From Pleurotus djamor (taxonomy: Eukaryota > Basidiomycota > Agaricomycetes > Agaricales > Pleurotaceae), in NCBI GenBank assembly GCA_029747585.1, contig JAPEVF010001333.1, forward strand, positions 1-10,926: a stretch of 10,926 nucleotides of DNA, read 5' to 3'. Positions 1 through 9,500 of the stretch are shown piece after piece. Numbering within the stretch: the first letter of the stretch is position 1; each line of letters opens with the position of its first letter. A program made the position numbers and the translations under genes. Under the pieces are notes generated by a model. That model was not told the DNA's origin. It worked only from the letters and a program-made list of their open reading frames with translations, and did not search any database.

Positions 1-783
1 ACACCTCCCCAAGCTCAGTCGCAGTTGCATGTCCATGAGAAGGAGAACGAGCAGCCGATGAGTTTGCAGGCGAAGATTGAGGCGGTCGAGCACGTCTTGC
101 CCGCCGAGTATTCGCGGCCGTTTGGGAGCAGCAATTGTGGTGCTGCGTCACCAGTTCCGCCACCGCCGCCTTCATCGTTGCTGGGTACGCCGACGGTTAT
201 TCCAGTCTACACAGACGCGTACCGAGGTCATCACCGACGACCGTCTTCTCAAGAGGACGGGGAAATTACTTCCTCTAGGAGCGAAGCATCGTCACCGCCG
301 CCGTTACCTCCACCATCAGCTTCTTCTCAGCCCTCAAGACCTCCTTCTCAGCCGCCACCATCTTCGATTCCGCCAGCTGGTCCCAAGGCGTACGGTAACG
401 GCACCAACGGCAGTTACACACCACGCGTAAACACTCCCCCTCTCGGCCCTCGTTTCCACGCAGGCGCAGGCTACTCACCTCCTGGAGGGCGGTGGCAGTC
501 GAGTACGCCAGCGGCGTCATCGTCAACGTCTTCATCACACGCAACGACCTCCATGACAGGTGCTAAACGCCCACCTAGTGCACCACGAGCTTCTCGTGGA
601 TACGCTCAGTCGTATACGCCCTCATACCCACCTCCACCGCGCTCAGCTTCGAGTCATAGCAGTCATGGGCAGCAGTACCTTCCGCGGGGACCGTCTGCTG
701 ACCGTGACAGGATGGACTGGGATCGTGACCGGTCGTGGAGTCGACCGAGAGGGAGGGGTAGTGGTGGTAACTGGGGCAGGTAG
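1..783 (+). CDS. 3' end of a Pro/Ser-rich low-complexity protein (partial)
   Basis: The frame is open from the first base of the window to the TAG at 781-783, giving about 260 codons, so the 5' part of the gene lies outside. The protein is rich in Pro, Ser and Ala with several polyproline runs (PPPPPP near residue 53, PPPLPPP near residue 100). It has an acidic EDGEI motif near residue 85 and ends in a charged Arg/Asp- then Arg/Gly-rich tail (RDRMDWDRDRSWSRPRGRG). There is no recognisable catalytic domain, membrane segment or intron in this part. An RD/RG-rich tail is common in RNA-associated proteins, but that is only an analogy and I do not assign a function. Sustained openness, strongly biased composition and the unbroken run to a stop argue that it is real. 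It could be the disordered C-terminus of a much larger nuclear protein. Confidence 0.75.
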   Translation, partial: TPPQAQSQLHVHEKENEQPMSLQAKIEAVEHVLPAEYSRPFGSSNCGAASPVPPPPPSSLLGTPTVIPVYTDAYRGHHRRPSSQEDGEITSSRSEASSPPPLPPPSASSQPSRPPSQPPPSSIPPAGPKAYGNGTNGSYTPRVNTPPLGPRFHAGAGYSPPGGRWQSSTPAASSSTSSSHATTSMTGAKRPPSAPRASRGYAQSYTPSYPPPPRSASSHSSHGQQYLPRGPSADRDRMDWDRDRSWSRPRGRGSGGNWGR

Positions 784-1589
784 ATATGCTACGATCGCAG
801 TCCTCCTACTTACCCACCTCGGTAGCTTGTACTTTTCACAGTTCCCTCTTTTTCTTTTTGNTTTATACGCTGCTTGATATTGGGACATTGCTGTTACCCT
901 TTCTCTTTCTCCCCTCTTCTTTTATTCTCCTTTTCGAACGACTCTTTTACGCGATCTTTATTACCATTCTCCCTTCCTCCTTCTGTCTCTGTTATTACGC
1001 GTATATCTTTCGTTTTCAACCGCCTTTTCATGGGGTTTTATTTACTCTCTGATGTTACTCTACACTGCTCACTGCCTACTCTACGAAGTATTCATATATG
1101 TATGTTATGGTGTGTACTTTAGACCGAAGAGCATGTCTGTAATACATACTTGGCCTTGTTCATACCAAGCTCGGTCAACTCGCACGGACCCACTTCAGGA
1201 TTTCATTCCGACCCCCTACGACGCTGCTACAGCGCATCTGCTTGAAGAAAGAGTGATGACGGTAACATTCGCAAGGTGTGTTAATAGAGTTGAATTAAGT
1301 ACATCCGGATTATGCTCGCATCTAGACTTCAAGCAACACAATAGGAAGACGGACTAGAGGACAAGACAGCCGTTCCTAGTACCCTAGCCGACAGGGAACG
1401 AAGCCCTCAACGCCCGTATCCACCTAGTCTGCTGCACGCACTATGTGCCATCCTAACATCCCAAGAGAATACTCCGCCCATCTCACTGCGATCCCGGCGC
1501 AGTCCCTGGCGTCGTCCTGGTTAACGTTGACGCCACCAATACGACACCCAGGAACTTCCAAAATTCTGTTAGAGAAGCGTAATAAGCAT
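784..1589. other. Gene-free stretch: pyrimidine-rich 3' flank, then unassigned sequence
   Basis: The first part, to roughly 1020, is very rich in C and T on the + strand, with runs such as CCCTCTTTTTCTTTTTG just before the ambiguous base at 861. This suits a 3' untranslated region of the gene on the left. I see no canonical AATAAA. From about 1100 to 1589 there are only short open frames on both strands with no recognisable protein. The last bases before 1590 may belong to a very eroded extra copy of the tandem module that follows, but the anchor motifs of that module are not convincingly present here. Confidence 0.5.
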
Positions 1590-3864
1590 GGTAAGTACTT
1601 TCTCAATCAATATACCGCGATGGAACTGACCGTTTTTCACTTAATCTCGAGTTCGTCCAGCGCGGCTCCTCTTTCGACTTCCGAACATCTTGACAACAAT
1701 TACCCGTCCCTTCTTAGATCACGCTGGTCTAGTGCTAGCGCTGCTGTCACCTGTGGCAAACGAGACTACAAAATGCCGCGTCAAAAATTTGATTCCCGAG
1801 CCGTGCTACCGACGGTAGCAGGAGAGGGTGTTGTGGACGGATACTAGCATCGAACGGATGCGATTGGCTTTGCAGAGTCGGCTGCAGGCGTCTGAAGCAC
1901 ACGGTAAGTGGATGATCAACTTTACAACACAGGAGGAGATTCAAACGGACCTCTTTCGATTTTCCCTATAGCCGTGACGTTCTTCAGCCTCGAATATCCT
2001 CGCAACAACGCCATGGTTCTTCTATTCCTTCTGGGTACGTGTTCGTGGCTTGATAGCGCTGCTTTGGCCGACGATATACCGACTCGATAACCGAATATCC
2101 GAGTTGTCTATTCCCGGGCATCAGGACGAGGCAGGTCAGCGGGTGTTGTTCAAATCGATAGCGACGCGGTCGATAGGTTCGGCTAAGGGTGCCTAATGCA
2201 TGTAATAAGTCAATGGTAGCCGTTCAGAAACAAAAGAAAGTGATGAAAACGCACGATGATCAATCTTTCCCCGAACCTGCTGTTCTGTCGGCGTTAAGTT
2301 TCAGCTCAGCAGCAGCCTTGTTCATATGTTCGTTCTAGGAATGTATTGACTAATCGCTGACGGCACCGTATCGCTAATGCTACCGTCCCGGAAGTTGAGC
2401 TGCGGAGCTCTGTATTTTGAGGTACCAGGAGGAGGTTGGACGGAAGGGAGGTGTTCGAAGAATCGAAAAGACGTTGATAGCTTCGGCTGTAGACGTCTGA
2501 GGAGTACATTAAGTCAGTCATCGGGTTGATAGAGCAAAGCATGGCGATGAAAACTAACTAATGTCGATTTCCCGATGATTTGGTCAAACCTTCGGCAGTG
2601 AATATCTTCTGAACAACGCAATGTTCCGTCTAATCCCTCTAGGAGCATGCTCAAGCCTTGCAGGCGCTGCTGTAGCGCACGTGAGGTTGCCCGAAAACTC
2701 GAATTTGCGACTTGTGCGTCGTGGGGTACAAGGAGGAGGAGGGACATATAGATGTTGCTCAAAAAAAATTGATGGCTTGGGCGGGGCGGCTCGAGATGTC
2801 TAAGGCGTACGGTAAGTCAAAGGCCAGCTTTACAAGTGGTTGAAACGTGATGAGAACCGACCTTTCTCGATTTTCTCCCGAGTCGGCCTTTCCTTCGGCC
2901 TCGAATATCTACCCAACATGACCGCAATTTCTTTCATTCCTTTGATATCCCAGATCCATTCGTGCTAGCGCAGCTGTAGCGAGGACGATGTCGCTGCCGG
3001 AACCCACTTTCGAAGTTGTCCGTTCCGTGGTACCAGGAGGAGCAGGGACGGAATCAGGTTGGTCAAGTCGATGCCTATACGGCGCGTACAGGTGTGCTAA
3101 AGATGTCCAAGGAATACAAAAGCTCACTTATAAGCTGTATAGGACAAGATGAAAACGAACCGTTCTTGATTTTCTCCAGAGGCATCCCATCGGCTTCGGC
3201 CTCAAATATCTTGCTCAATGACCCCACGTCTCGTCTATTCGTTCCAGGGACATGTTTGCGTGTCCATGGTGGTGCCGTAGCACATAAGACACTGCGTCGA
3301 TAAACGACATTTCGAGGTAACTATTCCGGTGGTAGAGGATGAGGTTGCTCGAACGGATGCTGGTGGAACCACCTCCGGCTGCCATTTCGACGCGGGAGTG
3401 CGTGTCTAGCAGTCCCAGTGAGTTAGTGATACACATAATGGACCTAGAAAACGCGAGAGATACTCACTAGCTCCGATTTTCTACAATGACGATCGCACCA
3501 ATGACCTAGAATATCTCACCAACAGTTGGACGGTTCTTCTCCTTCTTCCGCTATCATCTATTTGTATTGATTCCCGTCATCTAGCGCGTATTAATCACGC
3601 CTGAGCTGTAGTTTTGGGAGGCTCTCGTTCCNGGGGGGGGGAGGGGGTACTTGGAGGATGGGGCTTACTTAAACGACATCTAGCGATGCTGCTCGAGCGG
3701 ATCTGTGTGTCCAGAAGCTACCATAAGTAAGTTATCCTAGACATAGATCAACGGAAGCAAAGGAACACGCACCGCTCTCGTTTTCCCAACGGCCGCGTGA
3801 GGAATNAAAAAAGTCAAATATCTCGTCGACGGTTGGTCCGTTCTTCCCCGTCTTCTGGGAGCAA
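1590..3864 (+). repeat. Degenerate ~303-bp tandem array, 7.5-8 copies of an intron/exon-like module
   Basis: Three anchors recur in register. A splice-donor-like GTAAGT or variant lies at 1591, 1904, 2205, 2509, 2812, about 3118 (eroded), 3419 and 3727. AATATC or variant lies at 1684, 1993, 2601, 2904, 3205, 3510 and 3817, eroded near 2297. GGTACCAGGAGGA or variant lies at 1814, 2117, 2421, 2725, 3029, 3331 and 3646. Spacing is mostly 301-309 bp. After the donor each copy has a branch-site-like ACTGAC/ACTAAC, a pyrimidine tract and, in some copies, an AG about 70 nt on (TATAG at 1971, CTCCAG at 3179). An exon-like segment of about 235 nt follows. Copies differ by many substitutions and small indels, and most frames carry stops, so I call it a decayed array rather than a working gene. 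The last copy loses similarity near 3864. The protein family is unknown. Confidence 0.85.
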
Positions 3865-4789
3865 GGTGACGTGTACGGGGCGTCGGTGTCGCAAGTACTG
3901 TTGAGGGTTCAGGTCATGGAGCAGCTTCGGTTCGGGGGTTTTGGTGTACTCAGCTTCAGGACGATGAGGAGGTATGGGCTGACCGGTGACTCTGGAGTTC
4001 TTGAGTGCAGGGTAAAGCATAAAGTCATCCCAAGTCACCTAGACAGTATCATAGAGTCGTCTATATGAGTTTTAGAAATGAGACATGCGATTTTACCAGG
4101 ACTGAACCAGAATCCTAGATACTCACCTTTTTTATCTTTCTTCATGGCTCTGCGTGCAACCCATCCATCCGCTTCGGTACTTTTCCAAGCCGTCCTGTAG
4201 CGCGAAGCAGCCCTTAGATCACATTCGTAGTGAGAGTACTTAGTCTCAGAATCGTCTTCGATTGTCTTGATATGAGAGCGCAGATGGAGTTCAAACAAGA
4301 GCACGAGAAATGAGAAAAGCAGAGTGGGCAACAATTTGATTTGGGTATGAAATTTACAGGCTTAGGAAATACATGAGTTAGAGCACGGCGCAAAGGGAGA
4401 GGAGGAGAAAGGAGAGAAAGCATGGATGTCCGAGGAAGAGGAAAGCTGAGGGAGTCCGAGTCCAGACTCGGAAACCTGGTCGCGCGCTTAGTACACGTGA
4501 CATAGGAGATAGGAGCGACCCATCCAACGACGAAAACGCGTTGTAGCGGGAACTTCTCTTCGTCCGGGATACCATGTAAGATTGGTCGAGCTCAGAGTAA
4601 TACTACACCTTTGTGAATTCTCCTCCATTCGAATGGCATCACAAAATACGACACACATCATCGACGTTAGAATTCAACGAAACCTGGGACGATCCTTCAA
4701 GATTCTAATTCCGCTTATTCAGAACGTTGTAATGCTTGGGGTCGTCCTAGGTAAGAACCTATTCGTGGGCGGAGAAACAACAGAAAAGG
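3865..4789. other. Gene-free stretch between the array and the F-box gene
   Basis: I find no gene I can support here. On the minus strand there are open pieces at 4334-4128 and 4038-3814 separated by an intron-like segment (GTGAGT reading down from 4126, TAG at 4041-4039). The two pieces are in incompatible phase and no good start codon precedes them. Minus-strand 4480-4380 is pyrimidine-rich. The + strand frame 4582-4860 has no recognisable product and is probably upstream sequence of the F-box gene. Promoter elements for that gene could lie here, but I cannot point to a clear TATA box. Confidence 0.5.
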
Positions 4790-5900
4790 ATGAGACGCCG
4801 GGCGCTACATTGGATCACTCTATCCATCTTACCATCAAATCGACCTGCTGTCATTCCTAACGGTTGTCCAGCACGGAGGTATTTTGACATGGTAAGAACC
4901 ATTCTTGACTACCTTTAGTGATTCGCAGCTCTTGCTACAGTTTATTGATCTCCTCAACTTCGAATTCTAGGCCATATTAACCGATTTTGAAGCACAGCAC
5001 CGCGTCGACAAAGAGATTGCCCACTACAAAGCGATAATCTGGGCCTTACTCGAGCGCAGAAACACATACTCCGCAGTATCAAAGCTCCCGCCCGAGATCA
5101 TGTCGTCAATCTTCATCATCTGTAACCAAGGGAAACAAGGCGTCACCCGTGGCTTGCTGATCATCTCGAGTGTCTGTTCTCTGTGGAGGCAGATCTGTCT
5201 CGATACGCCGCAGCTGTGGGCGACGATTTCACTTGCGCAACCGCGATGGTTCTCTCAGATGCTACACCGCTCGAAATCGTCACCATTGACTGTCTATATT
5301 CCACGCTGCGACCGCTTGTTCAATGACTTCGCGAAAATGGCTTCAGCCTTGGTACTGGAGACCAGCAGATTCAAAGACGTTGGGATCCTCTACTCGAGTG
5401 CTACTATTCAACTCATTCATGACTCATTCCTTCGTCCCAGCTTTGCGTTCTCCGCGCCTTTGCTACAGAAGCTGGTTATTCGACCGGGTTTATATGGCGA
5501 TGAGAAACCGCCCCATTTGTTTGAGGAATTTTGGACCGACTTGATGTCCATCCAGTCAATGACCCTCGCTGGGGTTTTTCCACGCAAAATCTCTTCAATG
5601 CCCTCACTCACCCATCTGTCCATTCGCGTACAGGGAGAAGGAAATCCCCTTACAATTTGGTGGTTGGTCGACGTCCTCCAGAATACCCCACGTGTTGAGG
5701 CTGTCGAAGTTGGCATAATCTCATCCAACCGTGTCGTCGCACCCCCTGAGCCCCTCCCAATATCTCTCCCCAACCTCCGCTTTCTGCAACTCGGTTTCAA
5801 ATGCTTGAGGGAGTCCCAGATTCTCTCCTACCTCGAGATGCCAGCCCCGATAGAGAGCCACATTGCATTTCACAACCGAGACATTCCAGACGAATGTTAA
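4790..5900 (+). CDS. F-box protein, two exons, 3' end truncated by the LTR-like block
   Basis: Exons are 4790-4891 and 4971-5900, joined in phase 0, giving about 343 residues. The first ATG after the in-frame stop at 4748 is at 4790; an alternative start is the ATG at 4889-4891, immediately before the intron. After the junction comes a helical stretch (about residues 35-65) and then an F-box-like segment at about residues 70-115, with SKLPPEI, a conserved VCSLWRQI and TPQLWATI. A leucine-rich C-terminal part follows (SMPSLTHLSI, SLPNLRFLQL). Proteins of this class are substrate adaptors of SCF ubiquitin ligases: the F-box binds Skp1 and the C-terminal part selects targets, in nucleus or cytosol. 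That role is family knowledge; here it is inferred. Mushroom relatives usually continue well beyond this point. The last two codons, TGT TAA, belong to the terminal TGTTAAGG of the LTR-like block, so the native C-terminus is lost. It may be expressed as a shortened protein or be a pseudogene. Confidence 0.8.
4892..4970 (+). other. Predicted spliceosomal intron of the F-box gene
   Basis: The intron begins GTAAGAACC and ends TTCTAG, 79 nt, a normal size for basidiomycetes. It contains a possible branch site (CTTGACT near 4904). Removing it joins ATG at 4889-4891 to GCC at 4971 in phase 0 and links the upstream open frame to the F-box exon, which is open from 4971. This supports the call, but no transcript evidence is available from sequence alone. 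Confidence 0.75.
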
Positions 5901-6527
5901 GGCGCGTAGGAACGAAGACAGGGGAAGCTCCTAGGGGGCTAGGAGAGAGTCGGAGGAGACGTCGGAGATGTCGGAGGAGACGAGATGAACCAGCGATCAG
6001 GTTATTAACTTGATCACCCACTCTTTCAGTGGTTCCAGTAGAGATAGATAAGAAAGTACGAGTCGGAGGTAGCGGAGCTAGCGGAGAGTCGTACGAGTAG
6101 AGACTAAGTCAACTAGTGACTAGTGAGAAAGGAGAGAGGGAATGAGAATGGAACTTGACGATAAAGAAGAGGAGCGGAGATGACGGAGAGACGTCGGAGC
6201 GACCTTGTGCACGGAGCACCTAGTGAGGGGAAACTAGAACTGATATTTCGACTAGCTGTAACTCTACCTGGGGTGCCTGTATATATACTAGAGGTACCTA
6301 CTGTATGTAATAGAGCAGCAGTGGTAACATGCGGAGCCAAGACTAGGCCAAGTGCAACATGTGTCTAGCCTTGAGGCAAGGAAAGGGTCCAAGGGAGAGG
6401 AATAGCTAAGTCGAAGGTAGGAAGCGGAGCTCGAGGAGCTTGCGGAGAAAGAAGGGATAAGGAAGTAGAAAAGGGGAGATAGGAGATAAATAGGAGGGAA
6501 GTGTTAGGGGAGGATCGGACCATAACA
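5895..6527 (-). repeat. Solo-LTR-like block (TGTTA...TAACA), 633 bp
   Basis: The left edge reads TGTTAAGG and the right edge CCATAACA, so the ends are imperfect inverted repeats (7 of 8 bases) with the TG...CA form of retroelement LTRs. Both flanking reading frames lose similarity to their families at these points, which fixes the borders independently. A TATATATA at 6280-6287 could be the promoter. On the minus strand the sequence after it is pyrimidine-rich, like a retroelement leader, so minus orientation is preferred. There is no primer-binding site or polypurine tract next to either end. The five flanking bases differ (ACGAA left, AGCTG right), so no target-site duplication is visible. 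No ORF of note lies inside. Another possibility is a short non-autonomous element of a different class. Confidence 0.6.
6280..6287 (-). promoter_or_regulatory. TATA-like motif inside the LTR-like block
   Basis: TATATATA sits about 240 nt inside the right edge of the block, a sensible U3 position if the LTR reads on the minus strand. The motif is nearly symmetric, so strand is decided only by the pyrimidine-rich sequence that follows on the minus strand. It is a candidate only. Confidence 0.35.
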
Positions 6528-9500
6528 AGCTGAACCAGAAGCAATGAGGGAACGACACCAAGAATCCGACGCATAACCGTCCTTAATCTGCTGGATCAAG
6601 GCCGCGTCAAGTTCGACACGAAGGCGAGAAGGCGCCGCAGATGACCTGGTAACCGGACACGCCAATAAGCGAACCGCCGCAATGGGCAGAACAGGCGTCA
6701 CGTCATTGATTGTCCTAGACAAGGCATCAGCCACACAATTATCGGCGCCACGCACGTAAGTGATCTTGAAGGAGTAATCTGCCATGAGTTCCTGCCACCG
6801 AAGCTGGCGCTTGGACAGCTCCTTTTGCCTAGTAAAGTACTCGAGGGTACGGTGATCAGTGAAAATCTCGAAGTCGGAACCGAGCAACTCGCAGCGAAAT
6901 TTCTTCAACGCCCGGATAATAGCAAGCATTTCTTTATCGTGAGTTGGGTAATTTTTCTCCGCAGGCGAGTAGCCTTTCGAGTCGAAGGCAACCGGACGTG
7001 CTGATTCCCAGGTATCCCCGAAGGATAAGACTGCACCGGTTCCTAGATCACTTGCATCCGTGGTAAGAAAAATCTTCTTCGTGCCAGGGTTTTCGTGATC
7101 GATAACGGTCAGACAGTCGTGGGATGTAACCAGTGTCTTGATGCCATCGAACGCACGCTGATGTTCAGGCTGCCACCTAATAGCCTCATCGGACGAGCCG
7201 CTAGTAAAAGGTGAGAGTACCAACGCCATATCAACAAGACGAGGGAGGAAGACAGATACGTAACGGACAAGGCCAAGGAACTTGCGGACGTCACCACAAG
7301 TCTTCGGCGTAGGCCACTGGGAGATGCGCTCGACCTTGGCGGGATCAGCCTGAATACCTGCTTGAGAAATCTTGTGACCTAGAAACAGTAGTTCCGTGCA
7401 GAATAGAGTGGTCTTTTTGAGCGAACAGTAAAGACTCGCCTCTCGTAGAGCATCCATCACTTTACGCACGTTCGCAATATGTTCTTCCACGGACGAAGAC
7501 CAGATGATGATGTCGTCCAAGTACACGTGACAAATCGAACCAATCAAGTGCCGAAGCGCCTCCGTCATGCGCCGCTGGTGAGTTGCTGGTGCGTTGCGAC
7601 ATCCCATGGGCATAACCACCCACTCGTAGAGTCCAATCGGGGTGCGGACAGCGGTATACTTGATGTCGTCGGGGTGAACCTTAGTTTGGAAAAAGGCATT
7701 CGTCATGTCAATCTTTGCCCAGATAACCCCCTTCCCAGCGTCGGAGAGGATAGTATCCACGCGTGTGAGCGGATAATTGTCTGGGACTGTGTTCTCATTG
7801 AGTTCGCGATAATCATTCACCCAGCGAGGTAGCGCTGTAGGATCCGCCTTGGGAATAAGGAACGCTGGACTGGCGAATGGCGATGATGAGGGACGGATGC
7901 GGCCGGCCTCGAGATGTTGATTGACAAGAGTCTTCCAAAACTCCATATACTTCCGTGGGCATGAGTAAACCTTACCCTTTACCGCACGCGTGGGTTCCTT
8001 CAGCACGAAGTGATGGTAGATGTTATCGGGCAGGCGATGTACTGGAGGGATATCCGAGGGGAACATGTCCTTGTACCTTTCTTTTTCCTGTGCGTCCAGG
8101 GTACGCAGCTTTTCCTGAAAGGCAAGCGAGTCAATCCGTTCTTTCACGGCAGACATCACGTACACTTGGTCTTTGGGCGGGAGTTCTCCCCCACCCTCTG
8201 CGGCAACAAAACACGCCTGCAGTCGGTCAGAAAATTCCTTGCTCTGGAACATTCGTCGCTTCGAGTTGAAAGACTTCTTCTTCTCGGACAAAGGGATGAA
8301 GCGATGACCAGGGACGCGTTGCGAAGAGATAGAAGATTTTGTAGCGGTAAGGTCGACAGAACGACAATTGTCCAATCTAGCGATACAAGAATTCTTGTCC
8401 AAATCTACTAAAAGACGGTTTGCGCGAATGAACGGGCCCCCAAGGATAACATCAGTGCAAAGAGAAGGAGAAACGATTGCTTGTAATGTAACAGCGGAAC
8501 GGAAGGTGTGATCGGAATTATGTGGGACAATCGCTACGAAATTGTGAAGAAGAAGGTCCGAAGAAACACCAGAAAAGGCAGAACCTAGAGGCACCGGCCG
8601 ACGAAGACGACGACGTTTCAGGCCAAGCGAGTCCGCGAAGGACTCTTTAATCAGAACTACAGATGAGCCATCATCAATCAGCGCACCGTTACAAGGGTGG
8701 GATGAATTAGAATCCGGACAAAAGAGCAGGCAGTCCCAAGTCAACTGGGGCGTAGCCAGTGGGGCAAGGGGAGGTTCCTCCGTCAGAGGATGTATGGGTT
8801 CGGGGATGGAGGGTACAGAAGCAGAAACGAACTCACACCTATCGCCATCAGAATCGAAGCTCGCGTCACCGCCGACAATGCAGGAGGTTGCGGACGCGTA
8901 TGACGAAGTCCTCGCAGAGGCAGGCGCGGCAGCAACAGCCGCTACAACGCCTTCGACATCGTAGTATACGACGTCATCCTCGACGGCACCACCAGCAACA
9001 GAGGCTTCGACTACAGGTTCCGCTGCAACAGCGGCGACCGTTTTCCCCGCCCTGTTCAGCTTGCGAGCCTGCTGAGCCATCTCCCATGTGAGCGTCTTGT
9101 ATGTTCGTGCATCCGGCCAATTTTGGCAACGTCGATGGCCCGCGTAGAACTTGCGACAGTAGGTGCAACCATTATGTTCATGTAAGAGAGCACGTTCGTC
9201 TTGTGTCAATTTGGGTACGCGAGGTCGAGATGCGGAGTCGTTATCGACGGCAGCGACACGATGGGCATTGTTCGAGGAGCCGGCTGAAGATCTGATGTTA
9301 AGCTTTTGAGTTTCTTGAATAAGCCTGTTGATGCGTTCGCGTTCCATGCGAAGCTCGCGATCCGCCAAATCAACTTGGTGTACCCAATCGTCAAACTCGG
9401 CGATGAGGGCAAGCTGCTGGTAGCTGCAACGCTCGGCAAGGTCGTGGTTGAGGTGCGCGGCGAGCTGTGTACGGAGTTCATCGTCGCTTAAAAACTGCCT

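Noticed and set aside
77..877. Overlapping frames within the Pro/Ser-rich gene (77-430 +, 275-544 -, 560-877 +).
   Set aside because: They are shadows of the strongly biased main frame, which alone gives a smooth composition and runs to a sensible stop.
1424..1606. Short minus-strand frame and overlapping + frame 1443-1847 that look protein-like.
   Set aside because: Both are short with no recognisable motif, and the + frame crosses the first array donor at 1591, so it would run through an intron-like segment.
3865..4020. + strand continuation of the last array copy as an open frame to a GTAAAG at 4012.
   Set aside because: Similarity to the other copies ends near 3864. The opposite strand is open too, so openness is not evidence of coding.
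3814..4334. Possible two-exon minus-strand gene (frames 4334-4128 and 4038-3814 with GTGAGT...TAG between).
   Set aside because: The donor leaves phase 1 while the second frame needs phase 0. Joining gives an early stop, there is no convincing ATG, and the last codons run into the tandem array.
4741..4765. Second GTAAGAACC donor-like site at 4751, identical to the one at 4892, as an alternative first exon.
   Set aside because: Splicing from 4750 to 4971 in the needed phase would place a TAG immediately before the junction.
5895..6527. LTR-like block as the gypsy element's own 3' LTR.
   Set aside because: There is no integrase or polypurine tract before it, its ends (TGTTATGG) differ from the candidate 5' LTR (TGTAAGGA), and its length differs.
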